DNA of 64,000 nucleotides from Anaerobacillus alkalilacustris (GTDB lineage Bacteria > Bacillota > Bacilli > Bacillales > Anaerobacillaceae). Both the position numbers and the translations under genes were made by a program. The notes below the pieces were generated by a model that was given only the letters and a program-made list of their open reading frames with translations, had not been told where the DNA came from and did no database searches. Position 1 is the first letter of the stretch. Each line of letters starts with the position of its first letter. Below are positions 8,293-17,581 of this stretch, in pieces. The stretch is taken from NCBI RefSeq assembly GCF_001866005.1, contig NZ_MLQR01000050.1:1-64000 (forward strand), written 5' to 3'.

Positions 8293-9105
8293 TTATATGT
8301 TCCCTATCATTCTATTAATCAATTTTACATACTCTTTTTCCGACCCAATGTCATAGCGTTCACCGTAGACTTCGACACCATAACATTTCTCTTCCATGAC
8401 TAAAGCCTTAATGGCATCGGTTAGTTGTATTTCCCCGCCCGCCCCTCTACTTACTGTGTCTAGAAAAGAAAAAATCGATGGTTCAAAAATATATCTACCA
8501 CTAACTGCCAAGTCTGAAGGGGGAGAGCTTTTAGGCTTTTCAACAATATCAACAACTTCATACAATTTCTCCGCTAGCTGCTTCTCTTTAATGACCCCGT
8601 AATTGACTAAGAGGTCTTTCCTTACTTTTTTCAAAGCAACTAAGGAAGAGCGATAAGTATGATAAGCATCAACTAACTGTTCTAATGCCCCTTGTTTCGG
8701 ACAAACAAAAATATCGTCAGGAAGTAAAACCGCAAAAGGTTGTGACCCGACAAAATGCTTTCCAAGCTTAATAGCATCACCTAATCCTTCTGCGTAAGGT
8801 TGGCGAACATATTGTATATGAATATTGGGCAAAGCACTTCTCTTTAATAGATGTTGCTTATTCTTTTTTTCTAAAAATGCCTCTAGTTCAAGTGAACGAT
8901 CAAAATAATCTAAAATCATATTTTTGTTACGCGAAACAACAATTAAAATCTCTTCTATTCCCGCTCTTATCGCTTCTTCAACTATATAGTGAATGGCTGG
9001 TTTCCCAGCGATTGGAAACATTTCTTTCGGGATTACTTTCGTTATTGGTAAGCTTCTTGTACCATAACCAGCTGCGGGAATGATTGCTTTTGTTATTTTT
9101 TTCAT
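8293..9105 (-). CDS. gtaB: UTP-glucose-1-phosphate uridylyltransferase (GtaB/GalU)
   Basis: The ATG at 9105 has GAGGGAAGG about 8 bases upstream and is preferred to the upstream GTG at 9135, giving 270 aa. The nucleotidyltransferase signature is at the N-terminus (KAIIPAAGYGTRSLPITK), followed by IPKEMFPIAGKPAIHY, VRQPYAEGLGDAI, LLPDD and VEKPKSSPPSDLAVSGRY. The enzyme makes UDP-glucose from UTP and glucose-1-phosphate in the cytoplasm. The neighbouring divergent UDP-glucose dehydrogenase uses its product, which suggests a dedicated supply for the envelope genes downstream rather than the only housekeeping copy. Confidence 0.93.
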   Translation of the reverse strand: MKKITKAIIPAAGYGTRSLPITKVIPKEMFPIAGKPAIHYIVEEAIRAGIEEILIVVSRNKNMILDYFDRSLELEAFLEKKNKQHLLKRSALPNIHIQYVRQPYAEGLGDAIKLGKHFVGSQPFAVLLPDDIFVCPKQGALEQLVDAYHTYRSSLVALKKVRKDLLVNYGVIKEKQLAEKLYEVVDIVEKPKSSPPSDLAVSGRYIFEPSIFSFLDTVSRGAGGEIQLTDAIKALVMEEKCYGVEVYGERYDIGSEKEYVKLINRMIGNI

Positions 9106-9419
9106 TTCAATTACCTTCCCTCTTAACCTTGTCACTACTATATATTTATTCGGTTAAAACATGTCCGAAACTTGTCTAACTACAAAAAGTGAATTAGGTG
9201 TTCATTCCCTAGGGATTAACCCATTTTTCCTCCTTTCCTTTATGATTCATGCACGGTTTCGATAAATTCTAATACGATATAACAGCCCTATTTATTTACC
9301 TAGAAAAACTTGGCTTGTAATTGAATAGCAAAGCAACCGTTTTTTTAACTTAATAAAGTTTTGATAAATAACAAGGTATAGTTCGAATGTAAAACCGCTC
9401 GAATAGAAAGGGGATTAAG

Positions 9420-10700
9420 ATGAAAGTATGTGTGATAGGAACTGGGTATGTAGGTCTAACAACCGGAACAGTACTCGCTGATTATGGTCATGACGTTTAC
9501 TGCATTGATAAAGACCAACATAAACTTTCCTTGTTAACCAAAGGAAAAATCCCAATTTATGAACCTGGTTTACAAGAGATGGTTAATCATAATAAAGTTG
9601 AGGGTAGACTCCATTTTTCTAATGACCTTAAACAATCCGTTAATGACTGTTCAGTTATCGTAATAACAGTTGGAACGCCCCCTAACGAGGATGGCAGTCC
9701 AAATTTGACCTTTTTCCAGGAGGTAATTAACGATCTAAGTAGGTATATTACTAGTTATAAAACAATCATTGTAAAAAGCACTGTTCCACCGGGGACAAAT
9801 GAATGGGTTGAACAAATGTTGCTTGAAAAAGGCATACAACCTCAGTTGTTTGATATTGTATCAAACCCTGAATTTTTAAGAGAAGGTTCAGCTGTTCACG
9901 ATATGCTCTATCCAGATAAAATTGTCATTGGAATCAAAAGACCCGAACCGATAAAAATTTTACAAACTCTTTACTATAATGTAAATGCACCTTTTATTAT
10001 TACTTCATTAACAGGGGCAGAATTAATTAAATATGCCTCAAACGCTTTCTTAGCCACGAAAATATCATTTATTAACGAAATAGCTCGGATTTGCGATGCG
10101 TATCAAGTGGACATTAAAGACATTTCATTAGGACTAGGAACAGATCCACGTATCGGATCACTCTTTCTTAATGCAGGTTTAGGCTATGGTGGATCCTGCT
10201 TCCCGAAAGATCTCCAAGCACTGCAGCATGCAGCTCTAAAAAAGAAAATTGTCCCAGAGATTTTAATGGCTGTTCAACAAGTCAATGATACACAAATCGA
10301 GTTATACTTTGAAAAACTAATCAATGAACTAACGACTTTGAATAACAAAAAAATTACCGTTTGGGGTTTAGCCTTTAAACCAGAAACTGATGATACTAGA
10401 TTCTCAAGATCACTTCGGTTGATAGATAAACTTGTTTCCGCTGAGGCCAATGTTCACGCATATGATCCAATAGTACAACTAAATAACCCATCAATCCAAT
10501 GCCACAAAAACATTTACGATTCCATCATAGGTTCAGAAGCCCTTATCATTGCTACAGAGTGGAGTGAATTTAAAAACATCGATTGGAAAAAAGTAAAAAA
10601 TTTAATGAAAGGAAACCTCGTTATTGATGGAAGAAACTTCTTAGAACCACAAGCTTTAAAAAAATTTAACATTAAGTATATTGGGGTGGCACGCCCATGA
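9420..10700 (+). CDS. ugd: UDP-glucose 6-dehydrogenase
   Basis: The 426-aa protein has an N-terminal NAD-binding motif (GTGYVGLTTGTVLADYGHDV), the family segments VGTPPNEDGSPNL, KSTVPPGTNEWV and SNPEFLREGSAVHD, and the catalytic cysteine in LGYGGSCFPKDLQAL (about residue 259). It oxidises UDP-glucose to UDP-glucuronate with 2 NAD+. It is the first gene of a tight three-gene operon: the next gene overlaps by 4 bases (ATGA). Together with the gtaB homologue on its left it forms a UDP-glucuronate supply route. About 315 bp of untranslated DNA precede it, in which I see only a GAAAGGGG ribosome binding site. Confidence 0.93.
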   Translation: MKVCVIGTGYVGLTTGTVLADYGHDVYCIDKDQHKLSLLTKGKIPIYEPGLQEMVNHNKVEGRLHFSNDLKQSVNDCSVIVITVGTPPNEDGSPNLTFFQEVINDLSRYITSYKTIIVKSTVPPGTNEWVEQMLLEKGIQPQLFDIVSNPEFLREGSAVHDMLYPDKIVIGIKRPEPIKILQTLYYNVNAPFIITSLTGAELIKYASNAFLATKISFINEIARICDAYQVDIKDISLGLGTDPRIGSLFLNAGLGYGGSCFPKDLQALQHAALKKKIVPEILMAVQQVNDTQIELYFEKLINELTTLNNKKITVWGLAFKPETDDTRFSRSLRLIDKLVSAEANVHAYDPIVQLNNPSIQCHKNIYDSIIGSEALIIATEWSEFKNIDWKKVKNLMKGNLVIDGRNFLEPQALKKFNIKYIGVARP

Positions 10701-11650
10701 ACATTCTCGTAACTGGAGCTGCTGGATTTATTGGCTCTCATTTATGTGAGAGACTATTAGCTGAAGAACAACATCAAGTCATCGGAATTGATGGGTTTAT
10801 CAATCCACTTTTAAGGTCTATTAAACAAAGAAATCTAACCACATTACTACAGCATCCAAGGTTTACATTTATCAATGAAAACTTATTAACCATCGACTGG
10901 AAAAAAATCCTCATAAATGTTGATGTTATTTACCACCTAGCAGCAATGCCAGGTGTTCGTTCAAGTTGGGGGAAAGACTTTGATCCGTATGTAATAAATA
11001 ATATAAATGTTACGCAAAGGTTACTAGAAGCTTGTAGGAACAGTCCGATTAAAAAATTAATCTATATCTCTACTTCATCTATTTACGGAGAAGTAAATGG
11101 TAAAGTGACTGAAGACCGAACCCCTTCTCCCTTATCCCCGTACGGAGTGACCAAATTAACAGGTGAATATTTATGCAAAGTTTATCAAAAGACAGACAAT
11201 ATCCCGATTACCATCCTTCGCTACTTTACTGTATATGGACCTAGACAACGTGGTGACATGGCTTTTCACCGCTTTATTTTGCATAAACTCCAAAATCAAC
11301 CGATTCCAATATACGGAAACGGAAAACAAACACGTGACTTTACGTATGTATCCGATTGCGTTGAGGCCACAGCAGCAGTACTTCATGCAAACAATGTGAT
11401 TGGAGAAACGATTAACATTGGTGGGAAGGAACGCGCTTCGATATTAGATATTATTTCTATTATAGAAGACATCTTAGGCGAAACAGTAGAAGTAGAGTTC
11501 AAAGAAAAGCCACGCGGCGAACCAATGCATACTTGGGCAGACGTCACGAAAGCTGAAAAACTACTTCACTACAAACCGAAGATTTCTTTAGAAATAGGCT
11601 TGAAACATGAACTAGAAGATCTTAAGAGATTGTACCAGGGGGGAGGGTAA
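10697..11650 (+). CDS. NAD-dependent nucleotide-sugar epimerase/dehydratase
   Basis: The 317-aa extended short-chain dehydrogenase has the Rossmann motif TGAAGFIGSHLCERLL at the N-terminus, the catalytic STSSIYGEV and YGVTK (Y-x-x-x-K), and the TVYGPRQRGDMAF and GNGKQTRDFTYVSDC segments typical of UDP-glucose/UDP-glucuronate 4-epimerase-like enzymes. Following ugd with a 4-base overlap, conversion of UDP-glucuronate to UDP-galacturonate is a reasonable guess, but other sugar epimerisations are equally compatible with the sequence. The next gene starts in a TAATG overlap, so the three are translationally coupled. Confidence 0.82.
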   Translation: MNILVTGAAGFIGSHLCERLLAEEQHQVIGIDGFINPLLRSIKQRNLTTLLQHPRFTFINENLLTIDWKKILINVDVIYHLAAMPGVRSSWGKDFDPYVINNINVTQRLLEACRNSPIKKLIYISTSSIYGEVNGKVTEDRTPSPLSPYGVTKLTGEYLCKVYQKTDNIPITILRYFTVYGPRQRGDMAFHRFILHKLQNQPIPIYGNGKQTRDFTYVSDCVEATAAVLHANNVIGETINIGGKERASILDIISIIEDILGETVEVEFKEKPRGEPMHTWADVTKAEKLLHYKPKISLEIGLKHELEDLKRLYQGGG

Positions 11651-12819
11651 TGAAACTTGCCTTCATATGTACAGAAAGTCTCCCCTCCCCTGCCATAAAG
11701 GGTGGAGCGATTCAAATGATGATTGATGGAGTCACACCATTTCTAAAAAAAAAGTTCCAACTAACAATTTATTCTGTTACCGACCCTGAATTACCTAAAT
11801 ATGAGATGAAGGATGGTGTCGAATATATTCGATACCCCCTTGATCAATATGTAGAAAAGATAGCTGAAAATCTTAAAAAGCAACAGTTTGACATCATCCA
11901 TGTGTTTAATCGCCCAAAATATATCCCCATTTATAAAAAATCATCTCCCACTAGTAAAATCATCTTAGGTCTTCACAATGATATGTTCTCAGAGGTAAAA
12001 ATTTCAACCCAACTCGGAAAAGAAGTTGTTGAAACAGTTAACCAGATTGTTACTATAAGTAATTATATTAAAGAAACGATTGTATCTCGTTTTGGCGAAG
12101 CGAACCAAAAAACGAAAGTCGTCTACTCAGGTGTAAATTTAGATGATTATCCACCATTATGGTCCGAAAAAGGGAAAGAAATTAGAAACATTTATCGAAA
12201 TAGATTTGGCGTTGTAGATAAACAGGTCATCTTTTTCTCTGGAAGACTGACGAAAAATAAAGGGGCTCACTTGTTAATCAAAGCCATGAAAAAAATTGTG
12301 AGAAAATATCCAAAAACACTATTAATTATTACAGGTGGAAAATGGTTTAGTGACAACGAGCCAAATCGTTATACCCAGTATTTATATCGTCTAGCTAAAC
12401 CAATCGAAAACAACGTCCTTTTCACAAAATTTATCCCTGCCCATGAAATTCCAAACTTATTTTTAATGAGCGACATTTTCGTATGTAGTTCTCAATGGCA
12501 AGAGCCATTAGCTCGAGTCCATTATGAAGCGATGGCTGCTTGCTTACCTGTTATTACAACAGATCGCGGAGGCAATGCAGAAGTCATTTCCCATAAGTTT
12601 AATGGTTATTTAGTGGATGAATTTAATAAAGTAAATTCATACGTTAAAGCCATTGATTATTTTTTACAAAACCAGGAGCTTTCTTCTTGGATAGCTAGAA
12701 ATGGAAGAAACTTTGTAGAGGCGAACTTTCAATTCCATCATGTTGCAGATCGCCTTGAAACAGTTTACCTTACGTGTTTAGAAGAAAAAAATAATCCTAA
12801 TGACTCAAACAAGGTGTAA
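11650..12819 (+). CDS. CotSA-like GT4 glycosyltransferase
   Basis: This is a 389-aa GT-B glycosyltransferase. The N-terminus ICTESLPSPAIKGGAIQMMI is nearly the same as that of the minus-strand paralogue at 12913-14469, and both resemble the Bacillus spore coat protein CotSA. The GT4 donor site is visible as FFSGRLTKNKGAHLLIKAM and the E-x7-E region HYEAMAACLPVITTDRGGNAE. It closes the ugd operon, so a UDP-sugar acid donor is plausible. No signal peptide is seen; it would act in the mother-cell cytoplasm or on the assembling coat. A strong terminator overlaps its stop. Confidence 0.85.
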   Translation: MKLAFICTESLPSPAIKGGAIQMMIDGVTPFLKKKFQLTIYSVTDPELPKYEMKDGVEYIRYPLDQYVEKIAENLKKQQFDIIHVFNRPKYIPIYKKSSPTSKIILGLHNDMFSEVKISTQLGKEVVETVNQIVTISNYIKETIVSRFGEANQKTKVVYSGVNLDDYPPLWSEKGKEIRNIYRNRFGVVDKQVIFFSGRLTKNKGAHLLIKAMKKIVRKYPKTLLIITGGKWFSDNEPNRYTQYLYRLAKPIENNVLFTKFIPAHEIPNLFLMSDIFVCSSQWQEPLARVHYEAMAACLPVITTDRGGNAEVISHKFNGYLVDEFNKVNSYVKAIDYFLQNQELSSWIARNGRNFVEANFQFHHVADRLETVYLTCLEEKNNPNDSNKV

Positions 12820-12847
12820 GACATGATTACCTTACACCTTGTTTTTT
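12810..12847 (+). terminator. Intrinsic terminator of the ugd operon
   Basis: A perfect 11-bp stem CAAGGTGTAAG / CTTACACCTTG overlaps the stop codon and is followed by six T residues. Confidence 0.9.
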
Positions 12848-12912
12848 ATTATTCGATTATTTAAGTTGGGACAACTTTGTGGAAACTTAACATCCTCAGA
12901 TTGTTATGAAGC

Positions 12913-14469
12913 TTATTTTCGTTTTCTGTTTTTTCTACCTTTTTTACTTTTCTCCACTTTTATTTTAAACCACGGTTTTGCTGGTGGATTGTCGTGACAA
13001 ACAAAAACCTTCTTCTTCGGTACTATTTCTTCTACTACTTCGGATTCTTCAGTAACCTCTTCTACCTCCTCAACTACTTCATCGTTTACTTTCTCTTTCT
13101 TATCAACTCCTTCAGTTTCTTCCATCATTTCTTTTGCTTCGTCCATTTCTTCTGGATCATTCATTTCTACTTGTTCCAGATTTTCTGCTATCTCTTCGTT
13201 TTTCCCGTGCGTAAATTCTAATGGTATATCACTTACTTCAGTTGGTTTGGTAGCTAAATCGATTATTTCTTCATTTTCTTCTTTCACTTCATTGTCTAAT
13301 CCAATTGGAGCATTATTTTTTATTTTCTCTTCCATTTCATCCCAAACAGAGGAAATATTATTGACAACACGGTTCCAATTATACTTTTCTTCCGCAAGCT
13401 TTCGTCCGTACTGCCCCAATTCTTTACAAAGGTTTGGACTAGAAATTAACTGTGATATATAGTTTGCAAATTCCTTTGGATCCTCTGGATTTTCAACGAC
13501 ATATCCATTTTTATTTACTTCGATCACTTCCGGATTCCCACCTCTTGCAGTCGTTATGATTGGCAATCCAGCAGCCATTGCTTCATAATGAACACGGGCT
13601 AATGGTTCTTGCCATTGAGAAGGACAGACAAAAATGTCGGATGCTACAAACCAATTTTGAATTTCATCAGGAGACACAAATCCAGTAGTAATAACCGGTA
13701 CGCTTAATCGATCGGCTAACGCACGAACATAAGCTACGTAGTCAGTTATTTCATTGGTGCTGAACCATTTACTTCCTACAATAACTAATGCAATATTATG
13801 ATGCTTCTTTTCTAATTCAGGTATGGCTCGAACGAGGACATCTGCTCCTTTATTTGCTGAAAGTCTACCTGCAAATAATATAACTTTCTTTCCTTCAAGA
13901 TTGTGAGCTCGTCGTACAACTTCTTTAATCTTCTTCCCTTTTTCAGTATAAGCAGGCACAAATCGATCCAAATCAACACCTGAATATATCGTTTGTAATT
14001 TAGGTTCGGCTTCTGGGTAAAGCTCAATGATCGCCTGCCCAATATAATTACTAATTGTAATGATTTTATCTACTTGACTAATAGCTATTTTCGCTTCTTC
14101 TGGCTCAATTTTATCTCGTTTAAACATGTCGTTATGCATGCTTAAGACGATCCGTGATTGAGGTGCCACTTCACGCACAGGGCTAACTAAACGTGGTCGA
14201 TTAAATATGTGGATTAAGTCGAAGGATTGATCTTTAATATAGTTTATAACGCCCTCTCGATAGATCTCTACTAGTTTTCCTGGAACGCGTACATAATGGA
14301 TTCCATCTTTTGTCTCTGTTTCTGGTAATGAAGGATCAGTAATACCCAAGATTGTAATATCATGGTTTTTACTTAGTTCTGGGACAGATCCGGCAATATA
14401 CGTTTGAATTGCCCCTCCTCGTATAGGTGGAACTGGTAACTTTTCAGTACATATAATCAGGACTTTCAT
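12913..14469 (-). CDS. CotSA-like GT4 glycosyltransferase with acidic/basic C-terminal tail
   Basis: The 518-aa protein has a GT4 core (residues 1 to about 385) with LFAGRLSANKGADVLVRAI and HYEAMAAGLPIITTARGGNPE. It is paralogous to the gene at 11650-12819 and resembles spore coat CotSA. Unlike CotSA it carries about 130 extra residues: a very acidic stretch rich in Glu/Val/Met (about 390-480), then a basic end (KVEKSKKGRKNRKRK). Its start overlaps the stop of the CotS-like gene by 4 bases, matching the cotS/cotSA partnership known in B. subtilis. The tail may anchor the enzyme in the coat; that is inference. Confidence 0.85.
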   Translation of the reverse strand: MKVLIICTEKLPVPPIRGGAIQTYIAGSVPELSKNHDITILGITDPSLPETETKDGIHYVRVPGKLVEIYREGVINYIKDQSFDLIHIFNRPRLVSPVREVAPQSRIVLSMHNDMFKRDKIEPEEAKIAISQVDKIITISNYIGQAIIELYPEAEPKLQTIYSGVDLDRFVPAYTEKGKKIKEVVRRAHNLEGKKVILFAGRLSANKGADVLVRAIPELEKKHHNIALVIVGSKWFSTNEITDYVAYVRALADRLSVPVITTGFVSPDEIQNWFVASDIFVCPSQWQEPLARVHYEAMAAGLPIITTARGGNPEVIEVNKNGYVVENPEDPKEFANYISQLISSPNLCKELGQYGRKLAEEKYNWNRVVNNISSVWDEMEEKIKNNAPIGLDNEVKEENEEIIDLATKPTEVSDIPLEFTHGKNEEIAENLEQVEMNDPEEMDEAKEMMEETEGVDKKEKVNDEVVEEVEEVTEESEVVEEIVPKKKVFVCHDNPPAKPWFKIKVEKSKKGRKNRKRK

Positions 14470-15569
14470 GAAGATTTACCTCCTTTCCAATCTTCCTTCA
14501 GCTGGTCAATTACAGTCCATTTTGTTTGATCAATTTGAACGATTCGATTCACTAATGCTTCTAATTCGCCATCCATAAATACGGTTGGTTCATACAACAT
14601 TTCTTTTATGTTTTTATAAAATAAGTTCGGTAAGCACATATCGATGATCAAAATGTCAAAGAGTTCATCTTCAATCGGATTCGCTTCGTGATAAGCATCA
14701 ATCATTCCTTTGGCCCACGTATAATCCCAAGAGCCTAAATCATCCATCGTACCTGTAATTAACTTTCGTAAATCCCTAATCGGCAAATCATAAGCTACAC
14801 CATCTAAGTCAATGATCCACATGCCATCTGCACCTTTTTGTCCATTTGACCAACCGTAATCTTGATGAACTAGCCCCCATTCTTTATTACCTCTAGCAAC
14901 TAGATCATTGTAAGCAGATTGTTCAAGAAGCTGTAATGCTTTAACAGCCTGTTCTTCAAACATATCAACTACTGATAAAATTGAAGAACTTGCTGGCATT
15001 TCACTATATGCCTTCGCAATATCTCGAAACCAATCCATCTTCTTAACAATTTTTTTATAGGTTTTTGGCCAGCGATATAATCTTGAAGCATTTTCAGCCC
15101 CTTTTGGTGGTGTATATCCTTTCGAAAGACGGTGAAATTCCCCTATTGCAGAACATAGTAATTTTGCTCCTTCTAAGTCTTTTGTTACTTGTTCTAGTGG
15201 CTCAATCCATTCAGCAACAAACCAAATTTTCCCTCCCATTTCAACGAAATTTTCTTCCGTTTTTGTCTTAATAATTGGTGGTACTTTTGCGTTCTTCTCT
15301 ACAACTAAATACTCTTGTGCGCCTAAACTAAATAAACTTCTTGTTGGTCTGCGGTGTAAGATTTTCAAACTCATCGGCCCTTTATCTGTATTAATTTTCC
15401 AAATAAGGCCGCCCTTATCAGCTTTTGTTGTAATTACTTCCATGTGACTAACCGTCATATCATAATGGGTAACTACTTGTTGTGCCATTTCCTCAATATA
15501 AGATGGGACATACAAGTCTCCAAGAGTTCCATCTAAATCCCAAGGAGTAATTAATTGTTCCTCACTCAT
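14466..15569 (-). CDS. CotS-family spore coat kinase-like protein
   Basis: The 367-aa protein has the aminoglycoside-phosphotransferase/choline-kinase fold of the CotS/CotI/YutH group. The catalytic loop is VHQDYGWSNGQ (about residue 235) and the metal-binding motif is IIDLDGVAYDLPIRDLRKLI; the family usually has DFD, here DLD. An N-terminal nucleotide-binding Lys lies in GPMSLKILHRR. In Bacillus these proteins are incorporated in the inner coat, and at least some act as coat kinases. It precedes the CotSA-like gene with a 4-base overlap, forming a two-gene operon. The ribosome binding site is CAGGAGGG. Confidence 0.86.
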   Translation of the reverse strand: MSEEQLITPWDLDGTLGDLYVPSYIEEMAQQVVTHYDMTVSHMEVITTKADKGGLIWKINTDKGPMSLKILHRRPTRSLFSLGAQEYLVVEKNAKVPPIIKTKTEENFVEMGGKIWFVAEWIEPLEQVTKDLEGAKLLCSAIGEFHRLSKGYTPPKGAENASRLYRWPKTYKKIVKKMDWFRDIAKAYSEMPASSSILSVVDMFEEQAVKALQLLEQSAYNDLVARGNKEWGLVHQDYGWSNGQKGADGMWIIDLDGVAYDLPIRDLRKLITGTMDDLGSWDYTWAKGMIDAYHEANPIEDELFDILIIDMCLPNLFYKNIKEMLYEPTVFMDGELEALVNRIVQIDQTKWTVIDQLKEDWKGGKSS

Positions 15570-15754
15570 TTTTATCCCTCCTGGTTATTAATCTAATAAT
15601 TACTATATTCAACAGATGAAAACATGGGTGGATATTTATCACGAAAATGGGAAAATTCCTCATTTTCTTCACTTCTATAATGAACATTTCAGTCATATAT
15701 AGGAAAAGGGCACATTTTTTGTAAAAAGCAAAAAATACTTCCTAAATGTCCTAA

Positions 15755-15781
15755 ACGCAAAACTGTTTAGGGCATATGTTA
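15755..15781 (+). promoter_or_regulatory. SigK-type promoter with overlapping inverted repeat
   Basis: AC (15755-15756), a 16-bp spacer and CATATGTTA (15773-15781) match the sporulation SigK pattern AC-N16-CATAnnnTA exactly. An inverted repeat CCTAAAC / GTTTAGG (15750-15756 and 15765-15771) covers the -35 and spacer. Its arms resemble the GerE consensus RWWTRGGY at seven of eight positions. The acidic-protein gene starts 43 bp downstream. Confidence 0.7.
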
Positions 15782-15823
15782 AGAAGGGAATAACAAACCA
15801 AATCATTTCAAGGAGGACAAAAA

Positions 15824-16186
15824 ATGAGCAAAGACATTCAAGAATTAACGGTTGAACTTGAGTTTGAAAATGGGGAAAAATATGAATTACACTTTGAGGA
15901 AGAAGAGCTAAAACTCTACAAAAAAACAGATGCAGGTGATGAAGAAGTAAACAACGACGGAAAAGTCTTCCCTTCAGACTTTATGGATAAATTGTCAATC
16001 TCTTCTGACATGGATGCAGAAAGAATCTCCGAAAAAGTTGTAGCTGCATTAGGTGACGATTCATTTATCGAAGCTGATGTAGAAGTCGTCTTCGCTGACG
16101 GTTCAGAAGTTGAATTTAAGATTGAAGCTGAGGAAGAGGATGAAGAGGATGAAGAGGATGAGGAGGACGATGAAGAAGACAAATAG
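15824..16186 (+). CDS. Acidic 120-aa putative spore protein
   Basis: No family is recognised with confidence. The first 100 residues look like a small folded beta domain with two similar halves (LTVELEFENGEKYELHF and ADVEVVFADGSEVEFKI), each a pair of strands ending in alternating charged/hydrophobic residues. The last 20 residues are almost only Glu and Asp. A strong AAGGAGG site lies 7 bases before the ATG, and a perfect SigK-type promoter precedes it, so expression in the late mother cell is likely. It has its own terminator. The Asp/Glu tail suggests cation binding or interaction with basic coat proteins such as the Lys-rich protein encoded next door. Confidence 0.75.
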   Translation: MSKDIQELTVELEFENGEKYELHFEEEELKLYKKTDAGDEEVNNDGKVFPSDFMDKLSISSDMDAERISEKVVAALGDDSFIEADVEVVFADGSEVEFKIEAEEEDEEDEEDEEDDEEDK

Positions 16187-16224
16187 GTAAAATATTGTGA
16201 TAGTATCAATTTAATAAACAAATG

Positions 16225-16272
16225 AAAGCTAAGTTTAGACGTCCGATCATTCCATCGTCTTTACTTAGCTTT
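16225..16272 (+). terminator. Intrinsic terminator of the acidic-protein gene
   Basis: Arms 16225-16241 and 16256-16272 (AAAGCTAAGT..AGACG with its complement, one mismatch) are followed by TATTATT. The rest of the 354-bp gap to the next gene holds only the SigK promoter listed separately. Confidence 0.82.
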
Positions 16273-16465
16273 TATTATTGGAGAAAAGTTTACAAATAGT
16301 CATGACTTTCCCTAATTGGAATAGACTAATCCCCCTTACATATTTCATAGCTAGATTATCAAGTTCAAATGTTGTAGGGCCAACATAGCTAACTTTCCTT
16401 TATCCTATAAAAATTTCTGATTTTTTAGGATTATACATCTTATTATAATTTAAAGTAAACAAACA

Positions 16466-16492
16466 CACATGGGTGAATCCATCATATATTGA
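16466..16492 (+). promoter_or_regulatory. SigK-type promoter
   Basis: AC (16466-16467), 16 bp, then CATATATTG (16484-16492) matches the SigK pattern with one mismatch at the last base pair of the -10 box. The DUF3794-like gene starts 48 bp downstream. Confidence 0.6.
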
Positions 16493-16540
16493 AACTGTTA
16501 AGATATTAAATCAAAAAGTGTTTAATCAGGAGGTTATTAT

Positions 16541-17581
16541 ATGGATATGCAACACCCATGGGACGGAAGAGATTTAACTAATTTTGCTCCAAAAACCATT
16601 CATCGCATAGTACCTGACCAAAAGAAGTTTGGTCATAAATATTGTAAAAAGCAAACAAATATAGATTCCGTTAGTGTAACAGATGGCTGTTGTTTGAATA
16701 GTGACTTAAATCAAAAAGAGAAACACCGAGGATTAACGGTAAAGGTACCAGTTGTACTTGCAGAGCCTCAAGTCGAAATTAATCTTGAATCTTTTGTAAA
16801 GCTTCAAGAGCCAGCAATCGAAGTTAAACGTATCCGAAAAAATGTAGAGCTAACACAATGTGAAATAGTGCCATCCTATTACCGCAACAAAAAGCCAGTT
16901 TTTAAACTCTTTTTAGCCGGGTTTGTCCGAAAAAATATTGAATATGCTACAGCAGATTTGGGTAACAGGCATAAAATTCATGGTAATATTCGCCATACAA
17001 CTGTAAAAGTCCCTTTTAGTTGTATAACTGAGATAACAATTGAGAAAGGTGTTTCACCTTCTTTTCATTTTCAAGATCCTAACCCAGTAGCCGAGCTAGA
17101 GTTTTTAGATCCATGTACTAAATTAAGTCGCGACCAACGAGAATTTGGTAACATCAACTCCGAATTTCTAAATGAAAAACCGTTTTGCGAATTAATAAAT
17201 ACTTCAGTCATTGAACTAGATATTATTTTAGACGATCATTGCTTCAAAAAAGGGGCTGATAGAACTTTCCGTACACTTAAAGAAAAAATGGTTGTGCTGA
17301 TTACGTTAAAAGTACTTCAAAACCAACAAGTTTCGATGGGAAAAAATAAACACAAAGATAAAGACAAGAAAAAGGAAAAACACAAAATAAAGCATAAACA
17401 TAAACACAAAGTTAAAGTAAAAGTGAAAGAAAAGGAAAAAGAGAAAGAGAAAAGAAAGAAAAAGGATAAGGATAAGGATAAAGATAAAGATAAGTGTAGG
17501 GTTAAGAAAAGGGGCGAAAAGGATAAACCTACGTTTATATTAAAGAAAATTATTGAAAAGGGATTAAAAAAGGAAGATTAA
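16541..17581 (+). CDS. DUF3794/SPOCS-like spore protein with Lys/His-rich C-terminal tail
   Basis: The 346-aa protein shares its body (residues about 65-265) with the minus-strand protein at 18340-19071: KVPVVLAEPQVEINLES, AIEVKRIRKNVELTQC and LFLAGFVRKNIEYAT are common to both. This is the pattern of the DUF3794 (SPOCS-type) proteins found in Bacillus spores. The last 80 residues are almost entirely Lys with His, Glu, Asp and Val in short runs (KHKHKHKVKVKVKEKEKEKE and KKKDKDKDKDKDK), a tail absent from the paralogue. AGGAGG lies 7 bases before the ATG, and a SigK-type promoter lies upstream. The tail could bind nucleic acid, acidic partners or serve as a cross-linking substrate. Confidence 0.8.
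   Translation: MDMQHPWDGRDLTNFAPKTIHRIVPDQKKFGHKYCKKQTNIDSVSVTDGCCLNSDLNQKEKHRGLTVKVPVVLAEPQVEINLESFVKLQEPAIEVKRIRKNVELTQCEIVPSYYRNKKPVFKLFLAGFVRKNIEYATADLGNRHKIHGNIRHTTVKVPFSCITEITIEKGVSPSFHFQDPNPVAELEFLDPCTKLSRDQREFGNINSEFLNEKPFCELINTSVIELDIILDDHCFKKGADRTFRTLKEKMVVLITLKVLQNQQVSMGKNKHKDKDKKKEKHKIKHKHKHKVKVKVKEKEKEKEKRKKKDKDKDKDKDKCRVKKRGEKDKPTFILKKIIEKGLKKED

Noticed and set aside
15916-16221. Ser-rich frame opposite the acidic protein
   Set aside because: Its poly-Ser is the complement of GAA/GAT/GAG codons; the plus-strand gene has the promoter, ribosome binding site and terminator.
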